DNA of 64,000 nucleotides from Lewinellaceae bacterium (GTDB lineage Bacteria; Bacteroidota; Bacteroidia; Chitinophagales; Saprospiraceae): the NCBI GenBank assembly GCA_020636435.1, contig JACJXX010000002.1, positions 3,968,001 through 4,032,000 on the forward strand. The letters are read 5' to 3'. Below, piece by piece: positions 1-10,400 of the stretch (its first letter is position 1; each line of letters starts with the position of its first letter). The notes beneath the pieces are model-generated. The model did no database searches. It worked only from the letters and a program-made list of their open reading frames with translations, and was not told the DNA's origin. Both the position numbers and the translations under genes were made by a program.

Positions 1-302
1 TTCTGCACCCCTTCTTCCGCTGCGCATTCCGGGCACATCCGCTGAACCCCCGGAGCATCCGTAGATTGAGCTACCCGGCTTACGACCTGGTCCGCCATGG
101 CATCAGCCTCCTGCTCGTATTGGTCGCCGGGCTGGCCAATGGAGAGCTTGGCCTGAATGGCAGGGGCCGCCGGCGAAAAAAATGGCTCGCCGTTATTCCA
201 TAAAGAGGATTGCTCTTCTTTAAGCTGAAAGAAAGGCGCCACAGAGCTTTGGCCTTGGTGGTCAAATTGGCTGGCGGTAGTTTTGGATTCGGCGGTTTTC
301 AT
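1..302 (-). CDS. DUF4157 (eCIS core domain) protein, 5' part only
   Basis: Reading leftward from the ATG at 300-302 gives at least 100 residues with no stop before the window edge. Around residue 48 the translation contains IQAKLSIGQPGDQYEQEAD followed by AMADQVV, the hallmark opening of DUF4157 proteins, and then a Cys-x-x-Cys pair (MCPECAAEEG) at about residues 91-94. DUF4157 (also called the eCIS core domain) is strongly linked to extracellular contractile injection systems. It often precedes toxin or peptidase domains and usually carries an HExxH-like motif, which would lie beyond base 1. Only 37 bases separate it from the upstream tape-measure gene, so it is probably the last visible gene of the same operon. 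It may be a loaded cargo or toxin carrier; the missing C-terminus prevents any functional call. Confidence 0.85.
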   Translation of the reverse strand, partial: MKTAESKTTASQFDHQGQSSVAPFFQLKEEQSSLWNNGEPFFSPAAPAIQAKLSIGQPGDQYEQEADAMADQVVSRVAQSTDAPGVQRMCPECAAEEGVQ

Positions 303-339
303 ATTTGTTGCTTTTGAATGTTCTTATAAATTAGCCTTA

Positions 340-3300
340 TCACTTCGCCCACTCCACCCTCAGCATATCCGGCATCCAGGGCAGCTTGACGAGGCTCAGG
401 TTCCAGGGTAGTTTCCCGAGCAGGATATCCAGCGTTTTCTGCTCCACCATCAGGTACCAGCCGTTCTGGCGTTTTTCCAGCTTGCCGTCCCGCCGCAGAA
501 AACCCTCCCTAAGGCCGTCGGGGGAGGCATCGCCGAGGGCACCCCAGTGCTGGATGGCCGCCTTCAATAAATTTTCACCTTCCTCCTTTTCCGTTTCCAA
601 AATCTCCACCTCGCGTTCTAATGGGATGTCGAACGGCAACCCGCATAAAAACTTCGGCAACAGCAGCTCGTATTCCGGCAACCCCTCTTCTCGGGCAGCC
701 AGGTACTGAATAAGGTGGGCAGCTTTGTGATGCGCCGCCTCATTGACAAAGGAAGCGCCTTCCACCAACTTGATGGCCCGGAAATAAGTTGGCAAAAAAG
801 CATGCAACAATACCACTCCGGCATTTCGTATGTAGTAGGTGGTTCCCTGCGGGAGTTCGCCGAAGGCTTTATATTTCCTTTCGCGGCTCCTGCCTTTCTC
901 CGCTTCTGGCAACGGAGAAACCTCAGGCTCCAGTTCTTCTTTTTTCTTGCGCGAAGACGGCTTTCTTTTCTTCTTTGCTTTTTGCTCCGGTTCCAGAGCT
1001 TCTTTAGCTTTTTGCTCCGGAGCCAATTGCTTTTGATCCCGTTTTTGGGCTTCCGCTTCGAGCGTTTCGGATATTCCCTCGCCTTTATCCGCCTCGCTTG
1101 ATTCCGGTTCCCCTTCAGCTCGTTTTTCACCAGCTGCAGTTGGTGTCTCTTCCAGGCCTGCTGTTTCTTTCTCTATTCGGATTTGTTCTGTATCCGCTTC
1201 TTCAGCGGGTGCTTTGGGGCCCTCCCCCGAAGCCTTTCTTTTTTCCTTTTCTACGCCTTTTTCCTTAGGGCTGCCTTCCGATTTCTCCGGGCTGGAAGGT
1301 TTTTCTGACGGTTCCACGCCCTTTTGCTGGGCCTGCTCCTCGCTTTCAGGCATCCTTCCCGCCTCCATTTCTTCGGAACCCTCTGTCTCGAGTTTAGCTT
1401 TTTGCTCAGGGCTCTGCTCTCCCGGTTGGCTCGTAACGGGTGTTTCCAGGCTTTCTGTTTCCTGGACCTTTGCTTTTTCATCCTCCTTTTGCCCATCTAC
1501 CGGAGGCAGGAGCCCTTCTTCCTCGGTTTCAGAACCTTCACCAGCGCGAACCTCCCCAAGTACTGCTTCATCCTGCATGGATATCTCTTCGATGCTGGTT
1601 TCCCCGGCTAACTCTGCTATGGTTTCTCCCCCCCCTTCGGCAATTGGCCCCTCCGTGTTTCCACCCTTTTCTTGTTCATCTTCAGGAGAAGGAGATAGTG
1701 GTTCAACATCCCCGAGCCGTGTTTCCTCCTGAGGGCTATCAAGGGTTTCGCCTTCCTGGCTCTTTTCAGATACTCCTTTCTCCAGCCGGGCTTTCTGTTC
1801 GGGGGGCAGTTCTTCTATATGTTCTGCCGAAGGCGTTTCCAATTCTTTTGCAGGCCGGGTTTCTACCCTTTCGTCCGCCCGCTCCTTTTCACCGGAGGGA
1901 ACTTCTTTTTCCTCCGTTTCTGCGGTGTGGTGTTTCGGTTCTTCTGAAATAGCAGCCTCCTCCCCTATTTCCAAATCAGGGCTGGGTTGGGGACTATCGG
2001 CTGATTCGGGCGCGCCGCTGCTGGAAAAATCCGGATCAACAGAAACTGGTTTATCCTGCTGCCTTTCTTTTTTCCAGACCTGCTCTGCGGGCTCAGCAAC
2101 CTCCTTTTGGCTCTCTGTTGAAGTGATTTCCTGTGTTTCCCGCCCTTTCTCCTCTTCTTGTATGCTTTCTTTATCCGGGGCGTCTTTGCCCTTGGATGCC
2201 GGCTTTTGTCCTTCCTGGAAAGGCACCGTAGGATCTGCCGAAATATTTTCGGTTTCAACCTCCTTGAACTCCTCTTGCTGGCCAGTAGGGCGCTCTTCTA
2301 TAATTGACTGCTCCTGCCTTTCCAACTCGCGTTTTTCCAGCTCGCCCGGTTTTTCTTTTTCTTCGGACAACCTGCTGGCTTTCCCTTCCTGTTCTTCTGC
2401 AACTCCCTGGGCTTCCGGCTTCTGCGCTGCGGCCTCTTTTCCCTCAACCCCGGTAGCTTCTCCCCTTCGTTTTTCTTCCGGGCCTGGCTTTTCCTGGCCG
2501 GCATCAAGGAGGCCTTCTTGTTTGGCCTGCTCTAAAAGGAAAGCCAAAGGCTGCCAATCCTTCTTTTGCAATGCCTCCTCGCGTTGGAGCCGCAGCAAAA
2601 AAACCGGCCACTGCTCCGGTGATACCAGGCTCTTCAAAAAACGGTTGATCAACTGCGAGGCTTCCTCTTTTTGCTGGCGGATTGCAACTTGGGAAATATG
2701 GTGCTGCCAAAACAAAAAGCGGATGGAACGGGAAGAGGAAACTTGCCGGCCTGCCGGCATTTCCCAGTTAAAATCTTTCCAGTCCTCCCTCAGCCGCATA
2801 ACGGCAGGCAATGCCTCCGTTAACTGCAGTTGGTTTTTTCCCGTGTACAGCTCAACTAATGTTTTTAGAAAAGGATCGGGATGCTGAAGGATCAGGCGGT
2901 CAAAGGCAACCGGCTTGTTTTGAAGGAGTTGCCGGAGCTGGGCCACCGCCTTTACTCCCATAGCGAGGGAATCAAGGACTGCGCGATGCAGTTGGGGTTC
3001 TTCTACCGAAACAGCCGCCCAATTGAAAACGCCCTTTTCCAAAAAGGACATCCAATGCTGAAAAAGATTCTCCCGTGCCGAGAGGCGCTGGACCTGGGGA
3101 GAGGCAGCGATGAGCTGGCGCGTAATCTCCAGTTCGAGCTCCGCCAGCACTCTTTTTAGAAATTCTTCCTCAAAGTCGGCCCAGTCGATCCGTCCGAGGT
3201 TGATCTCTAATTTCTGCAGGCGAACCAGCTCATCCTCGCCTACCAGGCGGTCAAAAAGCTCCTCCAGCTTTACCACCAGCTTCTGCCAATAAATCTTACT

Positions 3301-3393
3301 GATCTCCTGCTGGCGCTCGAAGCTATCCTCCCTGTTGGGAAAGGACAGGTGCAAAAATTGCTTGCCGATAATATGCCTGTTTCCGTTTGCCAA
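340..3393 (-). CDS. CIS tape-measure protein (Afp14-like) with giant Glu-rich insert
   Basis: The 1017-aa product has two folded ends. The N-terminal ~280 residues (starting ANGNRHIIGKQFLHL, with a repeated helical RLQKLEINLGRID element) and the C-terminal ~180 residues (from KYKAFGELPQGTTYYIRNAG to the end) both match the contractile-injection-system tape-measure family of Bacteroidetes eCIS loci. Between about residues 285 and 840 lies a hydrophilic stretch dominated by Glu, Lys, Gln, Pro, Ser and Gly with no predicted fold. In such systems this protein sets tube length and is thought to sit in the assembling tube. The first usable start is TTG at 3391-3393, directly after an in-frame stop; there is no ATG before the conserved N-terminus. 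It follows the 1324-aa gene by 31 bases and is followed by the DUF4157 gene. Confidence 0.85.
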   Translation of the reverse strand: MANGNRHIIGKQFLHLSFPNREDSFERQQEISKIYWQKLVVKLEELFDRLVGEDELVRLQKLEINLGRIDWADFEEEFLKRVLAELELEITRQLIAASPQVQRLSARENLFQHWMSFLEKGVFNWAAVSVEEPQLHRAVLDSLAMGVKAVAQLRQLLQNKPVAFDRLILQHPDPFLKTLVELYTGKNQLQLTEALPAVMRLREDWKDFNWEMPAGRQVSSSRSIRFLFWQHHISQVAIRQQKEEASQLINRFLKSLVSPEQWPVFLLRLQREEALQKKDWQPLAFLLEQAKQEGLLDAGQEKPGPEEKRRGEATGVEGKEAAAQKPEAQGVAEEQEGKASRLSEEKEKPGELEKRELERQEQSIIEERPTGQQEEFKEVETENISADPTVPFQEGQKPASKGKDAPDKESIQEEEKGRETQEITSTESQKEVAEPAEQVWKKERQQDKPVSVDPDFSSSGAPESADSPQPSPDLEIGEEAAISEEPKHHTAETEEKEVPSGEKERADERVETRPAKELETPSAEHIEELPPEQKARLEKGVSEKSQEGETLDSPQEETRLGDVEPLSPSPEDEQEKGGNTEGPIAEGGGETIAELAGETSIEEISMQDEAVLGEVRAGEGSETEEEGLLPPVDGQKEDEKAKVQETESLETPVTSQPGEQSPEQKAKLETEGSEEMEAGRMPESEEQAQQKGVEPSEKPSSPEKSEGSPKEKGVEKEKRKASGEGPKAPAEEADTEQIRIEKETAGLEETPTAAGEKRAEGEPESSEADKGEGISETLEAEAQKRDQKQLAPEQKAKEALEPEQKAKKKRKPSSRKKKEELEPEVSPLPEAEKGRSRERKYKAFGELPQGTTYYIRNAGVVLLHAFLPTYFRAIKLVEGASFVNEAAHHKAAHLIQYLAAREEGLPEYELLLPKFLCGLPFDIPLEREVEILETEKEEGENLLKAAIQHWGALGDASPDGLREGFLRRDGKLEKRQNGWYLMVEQKTLDILLGKLPWNLSLVKLPWMPDMLRVEWAK

Positions 3394-3424
3394 TCTGATT
3401 CATTCTGACATGATAGCCAATCTG

Positions 3425-6400
3425 TTATTTTAGCAGTTTTTCATACTCATCCACGGCGGCAGCGCCCAGGCGTTCTTTGAGTTCCGCGCCATTCCAGGCG
3501 TCGCGGATGGCCTTCATTTTCACTCCCGCCTCCTTCATTTTGGGCAGCAATTTTTTTAGCAAATCTCCGGCAGAGTCGAGCATTTCTTCCTCGTTTAGCC
3601 CCACTACTTTGTCCAGATAACTGAGCGTGGCAATTTCAGAAAGTTCACCGTATTGCTTGGCCCTGACTCCAGAGGCCCGTTTTTGGCTATTCAACAATAA
3701 ATTAATGGTTTCATTAAAACGCAGGTTGAGCAGTTTCTCCTCTTGAGCAGGGAACAGGACAAAACTCTTGGTATTGCCAAAACTCTTGGTCTTAGCCAGG
3801 TTTTTATCCGATTCCAATCCTTCCAACCGCCCTCGCAAGGCAGTCCGGCGCTTATTAAAGGCTACAAAACCATTTTCTTCATCTGCGCGAATACCGGCAG
3901 AAGCATCACCTGCCAGGTTAAGCCCCTTACTTGTGCCGCCATCGACGTCACTCGTGCCGCCAGCATCCCCTGTTCCTCCGGCATCGCCCGCGTCACCTGT
4001 ATCGCCCGTGTCGCTGGCGTCACCTGTGTCAACTGTGTCAACTGTGTCGCTGGCGTCACCTGTGTCAACTGTGTCAACTGTGTCGCCGGCATCGCCTGTG
4101 TCAACTGTGCCGCCGGCATCGCCCGTGTCAACTGTATCCCCCGCGTCGCCAGCGTCGCCAGTGTCGCCAGTGTCATCCGGTTCAGTAGGAGTTTCTACCG
4201 TTTGGATTTCAAAGGATTGAGGCGCTGTTTCTCCGCAAGGAGCAATCAGGTAGATGATGGTATAAAGCCCGTCCGGAAGAGGCAAAAGGCAATTGCGGTC
4301 GAAGAAGCTCCGGTCTCCCAGGTCGTTGAAAATGAAGTTGTAAGCCTCGCAGAGATCTCCCGTGGCCGGCTTAGTGCGTTCGATGTATTTGGCAAGGTCC
4401 CGAGTGTCGATAATGCCTTCCGGCCCTGCGACCTGGAATCTTCCCCCTACGGGGTTGACCTTAAGCTCGAAGAACACCTGTGCTCCGGTTTCAGCGCTTC
4501 GGAAGAAAACCGGGATACCATTGTCGCCTACCTCATCCGAGCTGATCGGCTCAAATACAACATCCGGATCAACATTAATTTCCTGTCTGGTTTCATCGGG
4601 AGGACAAACCTCATTATTGGGATAAACCATCAAGCTGAGCAGGAAAGAACAGTTGTCCTCATCCTTGAATTTAAACCGGTATTGCAAGCTGTTCGTCAGG
4701 CTCTTTATTTCTCCATTGATGTACCATTCGTGCCGCACGGCATTTTCCGATAAACTCTTGAAGTTGTATATGGCCACCAGCTCGCAGGTTTGCGGGTCAT
4801 TCTCAAATACAGGATCAAGCGAGGTGGGGTCGATAACTGCAACAGGTGGCTGGAATACCTCGATCTGCTTTTGGGTGAAGCGATTCCCATAACGGTATTC
4901 CACCGTCAGCACAGCGACGTCGTCTACAAACTGGGACGGCGGAACAGCAGAAGGAACGATCTCAATTTGGCCTACATCCTGATCTCCAGTAGGGCCCGAA
5001 CCCGAGGGTATGCTAATCCACGGATGGTCAATATCGACGAAGGTGCCGCCTTGTGGAAGCCCCGTCAGCTGAATATTGGTTTCAGAATTTGAACAGGCCC
5101 GATCAGCCGAGGCATCAATGGAAATATCCTGTTCTTGCAGCCGGTATTCCACGATCGGAGCGCTGGAGCAGCAACGATAAGGAAGGAAGAAATCGGCGAC
5201 AACAACTTTTCTGATATATCGGCTAATCTGAAAACCACGGAGTTCCTCCTGTCCATCAAATAAGCTTTTTATTTCGGTGTCGGTAAGTTTCTTAGCCTGC
5301 TCGGATGTTTTCACTCCTTTATTGACCAATTCATCAACTACCGATTTCCGGGTGAGGTTTGAGAATCCATAGGCATATACCAGGACAAATGTGCCCCCAT
5401 TACTTACTCCTGCGCAATGCTCCAGTCCGGGATGACGGGAAGCATAGTTAGGAAACCGAAGTATGTCTTCAAGCTCGCTTTTTTTGTCATCAAAGCTTTT
5501 CTTCAATGTCAGTAATGCTTCCCAAATACATTCCAACTCCTTTTTAGTATCATTGCTCAGGCCTACCTGATTTATTACCTGGTTGAAACGGACCTGGAAG
5601 GAATTGATGTGAATATAAAAGTCCTGGAAAGTTGCAAATCCGAGCAGGTGAGTTTTCAGATTATCATTGCCTGATAAAACTGCAACTGCCGGATGCACCA
5701 ACAGGTCGCATCTCAAATTGGAATAATGAAAATCATACTCTTGAGTATCCAACTCCAACAAAGGGGCAAGGATATTCCCCTGACCGTCTAATCTGGCATC
5801 CAGTTCGACACATTGAATGTCGAAGGGCAGGTTCAGGCGGCGGCGTTCCTTTTCCAGCTTTGGCAGCACTCCTTCGTAAGCGCCGTCCTTGTCCAAAGAT
5901 TTAAACAGGTGCCCTTCTATCCGGAAAAAGTCAAAAGGCCCCATATCGCACAACAAATGCTCTTCCACCCCCGCAGGGCGATAGTAGGATGGAATGAGAT
6001 TCTGTCTTTTTTCAAGTTTGTGTCCATAATTCCAGTTCCTCCGTACATTTTCGGTTTCCTCATCCAGAGAAAGGTCCGTATCATCGCCAGCCGTCACGGG
6101 GTTGTTGCCCTTGTAATAGTAAGGAATGGCCCGGTCGCCCAAAGGGCTCATCTTACTCTTGCTCGGGGTAATTTTAATTTCTTTAACCGTCACCGGAAGA
6201 GCAGGATTCCTCAATTCGGCCAGCAACCGGAAAAACAAGGTTTTGGCTTCCTCGAAATCAGACTCGCTGCCGCTTCCGGCCGGCGGCCGGATAAAATGGG
6301 TGCGAAAATCGCCGTCTTCAGGAGTAGAATTGTCAATGACCCCCAGAAGCAAATGATAAGGAAAGCGGCAAGGATCGGGATGGAGGGTGAGCGTCCGGAC

Positions 6401-7399
6401 AATTTCCGAACGGATCAATTCACGATGAGCCGCAGCCAGGTCTCTCAGCCAATCATAAAAGTACTGAATGCTCCAACGGGTTGCCCCTGTTTTCACCTGA
6501 TCGAGCAGCCCGTGAAGGTAGGTGACCAGGTGGTCCGGAAGATCATCAAAGAAGGTAGTAGAGCCAGCCGTCAGGCCAAATAAACTTTCCAAAAGGGTTT
6601 GAACTTCCGCTTCCATGCCAAAGGCCTTGGAAAAAGACGCAATAACCTCGGCCAATTTCGGAGAGGCCTCCTGAGTTATGCCGGTGGAACAAACCAAATG
6701 ATAATTATCAACGAAATTTTTAGCGTCCCTGACCTCATTAACAAAGATGCCCTTTACCGAAGGCAGGTATCCAAAGCGGTGTACACAAATATCTGAAAAT
6801 CCGCCCACAGATGAAGAACCGCCCGTGGATACCAGGTTGGTGATCTCCAGGGCCACATTTTTGCACAAGGCCATTATCCGTATCCGCACATTGAACCTAT
6901 GGGCAGGTTCATCGCATTCGTTAAAGCAAGTTTCGGTTTCATTGTCCCGCTCCCACAACAACATGATGGCTTTATCCTTCAGCCAATCTTTGGTCAATGG
7001 CTGGGTAACTCCCGTTTCGGAAGTATTGCCCAACTCCCACATCGAAAAATCCTGCTCGTCTCCGGTAATGTTGTCCTCGCATAACAGCTTATCCGCAGAG
7101 ATTTTAATTTCTTTATAAAAACGAGCTGTCAGGTCACTGTCCTGATCCGGATCAGTTCCCGCAACCAGGTTCAGGTCAATCAGGTACCCAAGAGACGTAA
7201 CCCCCGCTCCGGGGCTGATTTTCAGCCGGCTTCTGGAGTTTTCCCAGACAGGAACCAGCCCAAAGGCAATTCCAACGCCAATAAGATGCGTTCTGGTCAC
7301 GCGGTTCTGGCTGTCGAGGTAGTCGACCAGGTTATTGAGATCGCTGCTTTTAAGCAGTTGATTCTGAACAAATCGAGGGTATGAGAAATTGGATACCAT
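3425..7399 (-). CDS. eCIS-associated 1324-aa baseplate or surface protein, function unknown
   Basis: Starts at an ATG in the sequence opening MVSNFSYPRFVQNQLLK. The first ~250 residues include a segment (THLIGVGIAFGLVPVW, then a beta-rich part ending SLGYLIDLN) that resembles the self-assembling N-termini found on eCIS baseplate-associated proteins, but I cannot name the family. Residues ~830-960 contain PKD/Ig-like beta sandwiches (for example around AVRHEWYINGEIKSL). Residues ~1073-1154 form an Asp-Thr-Gly/Asp-Ala-Gly tripeptide repeat, and the last ~130 residues are helical. No transmembrane segment or signal peptide is visible. It sits between the Afp12-like gene and the tape-measure gene, where Afp loci place Afp13-type fibre or accessory genes. 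A surface or target-contact role is therefore possible, but is inference only. Confidence 0.7.
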   Translation of the reverse strand: MVSNFSYPRFVQNQLLKSSDLNNLVDYLDSQNRVTRTHLIGVGIAFGLVPVWENSRSRLKISPGAGVTSLGYLIDLNLVAGTDPDQDSDLTARFYKEIKISADKLLCEDNITGDEQDFSMWELGNTSETGVTQPLTKDWLKDKAIMLLWERDNETETCFNECDEPAHRFNVRIRIMALCKNVALEITNLVSTGGSSSVGGFSDICVHRFGYLPSVKGIFVNEVRDAKNFVDNYHLVCSTGITQEASPKLAEVIASFSKAFGMEAEVQTLLESLFGLTAGSTTFFDDLPDHLVTYLHGLLDQVKTGATRWSIQYFYDWLRDLAAAHRELIRSEIVRTLTLHPDPCRFPYHLLLGVIDNSTPEDGDFRTHFIRPPAGSGSESDFEEAKTLFFRLLAELRNPALPVTVKEIKITPSKSKMSPLGDRAIPYYYKGNNPVTAGDDTDLSLDEETENVRRNWNYGHKLEKRQNLIPSYYRPAGVEEHLLCDMGPFDFFRIEGHLFKSLDKDGAYEGVLPKLEKERRRLNLPFDIQCVELDARLDGQGNILAPLLELDTQEYDFHYSNLRCDLLVHPAVAVLSGNDNLKTHLLGFATFQDFYIHINSFQVRFNQVINQVGLSNDTKKELECIWEALLTLKKSFDDKKSELEDILRFPNYASRHPGLEHCAGVSNGGTFVLVYAYGFSNLTRKSVVDELVNKGVKTSEQAKKLTDTEIKSLFDGQEELRGFQISRYIRKVVVADFFLPYRCCSSAPIVEYRLQEQDISIDASADRACSNSETNIQLTGLPQGGTFVDIDHPWISIPSGSGPTGDQDVGQIEIVPSAVPPSQFVDDVAVLTVEYRYGNRFTQKQIEVFQPPVAVIDPTSLDPVFENDPQTCELVAIYNFKSLSENAVRHEWYINGEIKSLTNSLQYRFKFKDEDNCSFLLSLMVYPNNEVCPPDETRQEINVDPDVVFEPISSDEVGDNGIPVFFRSAETGAQVFFELKVNPVGGRFQVAGPEGIIDTRDLAKYIERTKPATGDLCEAYNFIFNDLGDRSFFDRNCLLPLPDGLYTIIYLIAPCGETAPQSFEIQTVETPTEPDDTGDTGDAGDAGDTVDTGDAGGTVDTGDAGDTVDTVDTGDASDTVDTVDTGDASDTGDTGDAGDAGGTGDAGGTSDVDGGTSKGLNLAGDASAGIRADEENGFVAFNKRRTALRGRLEGLESDKNLAKTKSFGNTKSFVLFPAQEEKLLNLRFNETINLLLNSQKRASGVRAKQYGELSEIATLSYLDKVVGLNEEEMLDSAGDLLKKLLPKMKEAGVKMKAIRDAWNGAELKERLGAAAVDEYEKLLK
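3938..4175. repeat. In-frame tandem repeat coding (Asp-Thr/Ala-Gly/Val)n
   Basis: A degenerate 9-bp periodic tract within the 1324-aa gene. It includes two identical 36-bp units (4011-4046 and 4047-4082) built on gtcacctgtgtcaactgtgt. It encodes about 80 residues of DTG, DAG, DTV and DAS triplets. The repeat preserves the reading frame, so copy-number change would alter linker length without breaking the protein. Confidence 0.9.
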
Positions 7400-7443
7400 C
7401 TTTACTTATATTTTAGAAAACATTCTCTTTAGTTATTCATTCC

Positions 7444-10400
7444 TCAGCCTAATTTCGTCTGATCCAGCAAAACGACATTAGTATTGTCCCTTCCTTCACA
7501 GTCAAACAGGGTGGCCGGTTGGTATTCATTTTTCAGGTCGAAGAGGACACAGGCCAGCCGTTTCTGGAAAAATTTTAACTGCATCAGCCTCTTTTCGCGC
7601 TCCTCTTCCGGGAGGCTCGCCGAATTTTCGGCACAGCTTTTGGCGACCAGCCATTGGCGGTAGGCAAGCTCAAAAACTTTCAGCTTTTCAGGGCTCACCC
7701 ACAGTATGCGCGCGGCTACATAAGCCGGCAATTCCCGCCGGATGGTGTTGGCAAAAAAGGTGCGGAAATTGCGATTCTGGAAACGCTCCGGCCAAAAGGG
7801 CAGGATCACAGAAACCCAAAAGGAATAGGGGTCGGCATCCGGCAGATAGTAATCATAGGCATTTTCTTCCGGCACGGCTTCTTCCCAGCAAGCTCCAGCG
7901 CCTTGCGCCTGAAATTCGGGAAGGGAGAAACATTCTGCCGGGTCAATGCAGATCTCCGGCAGGGCTTCCAGGCAAAGGTTGCCCTTTGTGGCAACAATTT
8001 CGACATGGCTTTCCTGCAAATCCTTCAATGAATTCAAGGCTTGCCAGAGTGCATTTTCACCTAAGCAGGGCCGGCACCAAACGGACAGCGGCTGGCAGTC
8101 TTCGTCCAAAAGTTGAGCGCCGTTTTCCCACCATGCCCTATTCACTTTTGTTCCTAAAGCATTAGCAGCGGATTTCACTTCGCTGACAAATTCAGAGAGC
8201 TTCAGCGCAGCTTCTTCACGGGATGGATAAGCGCTTACGCTAATGGCCAGCGATTCGCCTTCGGCATCCTTTACCTCAAAATGGAACGGCAAGGCAGAAT
8301 CAGGGGCCGGGCGCAGCAATATATGCTCCAAAACATGGAAACCTTCGGCGTTTACGTTGCCTTTCATCCGCTGCAATGCCTGCTCGCATTCACTATCCAA
8401 CAGATAGGTTCTGGGATGCCGCGCCAGTATTTCATTCGGGTTGACAAAGTCAATGCCCAGAGCCACACAGCCCGATATCCGGTCGCGCTGGTAACTGTCC
8501 GCCCGGCGAAACAAGCTCAGCCGTTCAGCCAGCCAATCCAGCGCACAATCCAGATCGTGCCGGTTACTGTACGTTTTCACGCTTACCAGGACCACTTCAC
8601 CGCTGAAGCTGGCGTCGAAGAGGTCCTTCAGGTATTTTTTTTCTTCCTCTCCGCAGTCGCCGGGCATAGCATTTTCCGGGTCGGAAGAGGGTTCAGCCGA
8701 TAAGATATCCTCATCATTCAACTCACAGGGTAGCTCGAGCGCAGGATTGGAGGAGCCATTCTCAGCCATCATTTCGCGCGCCATGGCCTGAAGCCGCCGG
8801 TGATCAAAGCCAAAGTCAAATAGCTCGAACCGGTAATCTCCATCTTCTGCCTGAACTACCGGGTTCAGCCAGGCCAGAATGATCCTTTTCCGGATCGCCA
8901 AAAAGCGCTTTTGGTTTTCCGCTGCCTGAAAAACTGTATCGACAACGGCAACTACCGCTCCCTTTTCATCTCGTAGTTGAATGGTGCAAGTTCCGCCGGT
9001 TTTGAGAAAATCATAATGCTCCGGCCATTTGGCCAATTCCAAAATGGAAAGGTGTTCTTTTTCGTAGGCTCTTTCCGCCTCTGCTTTTGTGGCAAAAAAT
9101 TTCGTGCTGCGCCACAACAGCCCGCCTTCTTGTTCTCTGATCCCAAAGCTGTATTTCTTTCCTGCGTTTGATCCTCCGGATGTGTTCCCCTCATCTTTGA
9201 AGATTTCCTGCTCAAAAAGGCTGAAAAACTTCTCTCGTTTGCGGCCCCGGGCTTGAAGGCAGCTCAGCACAACTTCCCGTTCGGCAGGCGTAGAGTAGTG
9301 GTAAGGATGAGTAGCAATGCGGTAGTCGCCGCTCCCTACCCGAAAACTGCAATGGCAATTCGCCCCGTAGTCCAGGAAAGGATGGGCGCTGTCCTCCTGT
9401 TGAATGTGGTATAGAAAATCTTTAGTGCCCTCCCAGGCTGCCTCGGCAGAGGAGTAGAATTGCTGGCCGGCCAACATCACTTCGCCCAGCGCAATGCCAT
9501 ATTTATTTTCCTTTTGATCATAGGGCGACAACCAATTGTCTTTATTGGCAAGAAGGGTGAGAAAATTCTGAAACCCCTTCCAGGCATCCAGTACAGTGGG
9601 ATAGCGCAGAACCCCTTCCCAATCGACTGTACCATCGCTTGCCAGCTCAAAAACTGCCCTGGTTTCTTCAATAGTAACCGAAACGTCTTCCGGCCGCAGA
9701 AAAATCACGCGAAAAGAATACTGCTCCCGGGCCGGTTCTTTCGGGTCGCAACCTTCCTCCAAAGCCGGATCCTGGATTCGCACAACCGGATAACAACGAG
9801 CATGCAAAAAACGCCTTTTGGCCACCAGGTCGAGCCCCAGGTCCGGGTCGGTTTCTTCCGGCACCGCCGGCGCATATACCCAGTCTTCCCCCTCCTCATT
9901 CTTTAAAAACAATTGGGGGGTTCCCTCTTCCTGGCGAATCAGGTACCTTCCCTGGTTTCTGGCAACTTCAACCACCCTGAAAAATTCAGCCTGAAAGGCG
10001 GTGAAGGCGGCTTCTTCCGTGGCAAAACTCCGGAAGCTGCGCCACAACACCTCATCGGTCAGCAGGTCAACCAACTGATACCGGTACTTTCCTCTGCCCA
10101 TACGCACCACTGCGGCGCCCTGGCCCAGGCATATTCCGGAATAGTAGTCCCGAATATTATCCTTCCTGCCCATTAATTCGGTTTTTGCCTCCCGGTACCG
10201 GCTGATATTCTTATACATTTTCGGATGGCGGGCAAAGAACTCTTCTTCGTCAATGAGCAGGAAACGATAGGCAGGGGAGCCGGGCGCCTCCAGGCAAAGG
10301 GGTGTCGGCACAAAAACGTTTTCCACTTCCGGATCCTGAGTTTTTAAATCCGAAAGGTTCTGCCGAATCCAGTTGGACAGCCTATTCAGGGCCTCGTCCC

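Noticed and set aside
386..2887. Long plus-strand frames across the tape-measure gene, up to 320 codons
   Set aside because: They are antisense shadows of the Glu-rich low-complexity spacer; their translations are Ser/Pro/Cys-rich with no family character.
3743..4753. 336-codon plus-strand frame over the DTG repeat
   Set aside because: It is produced by the repetitive codons of the real minus-strand gene and has a periodic Cys/Val translation.
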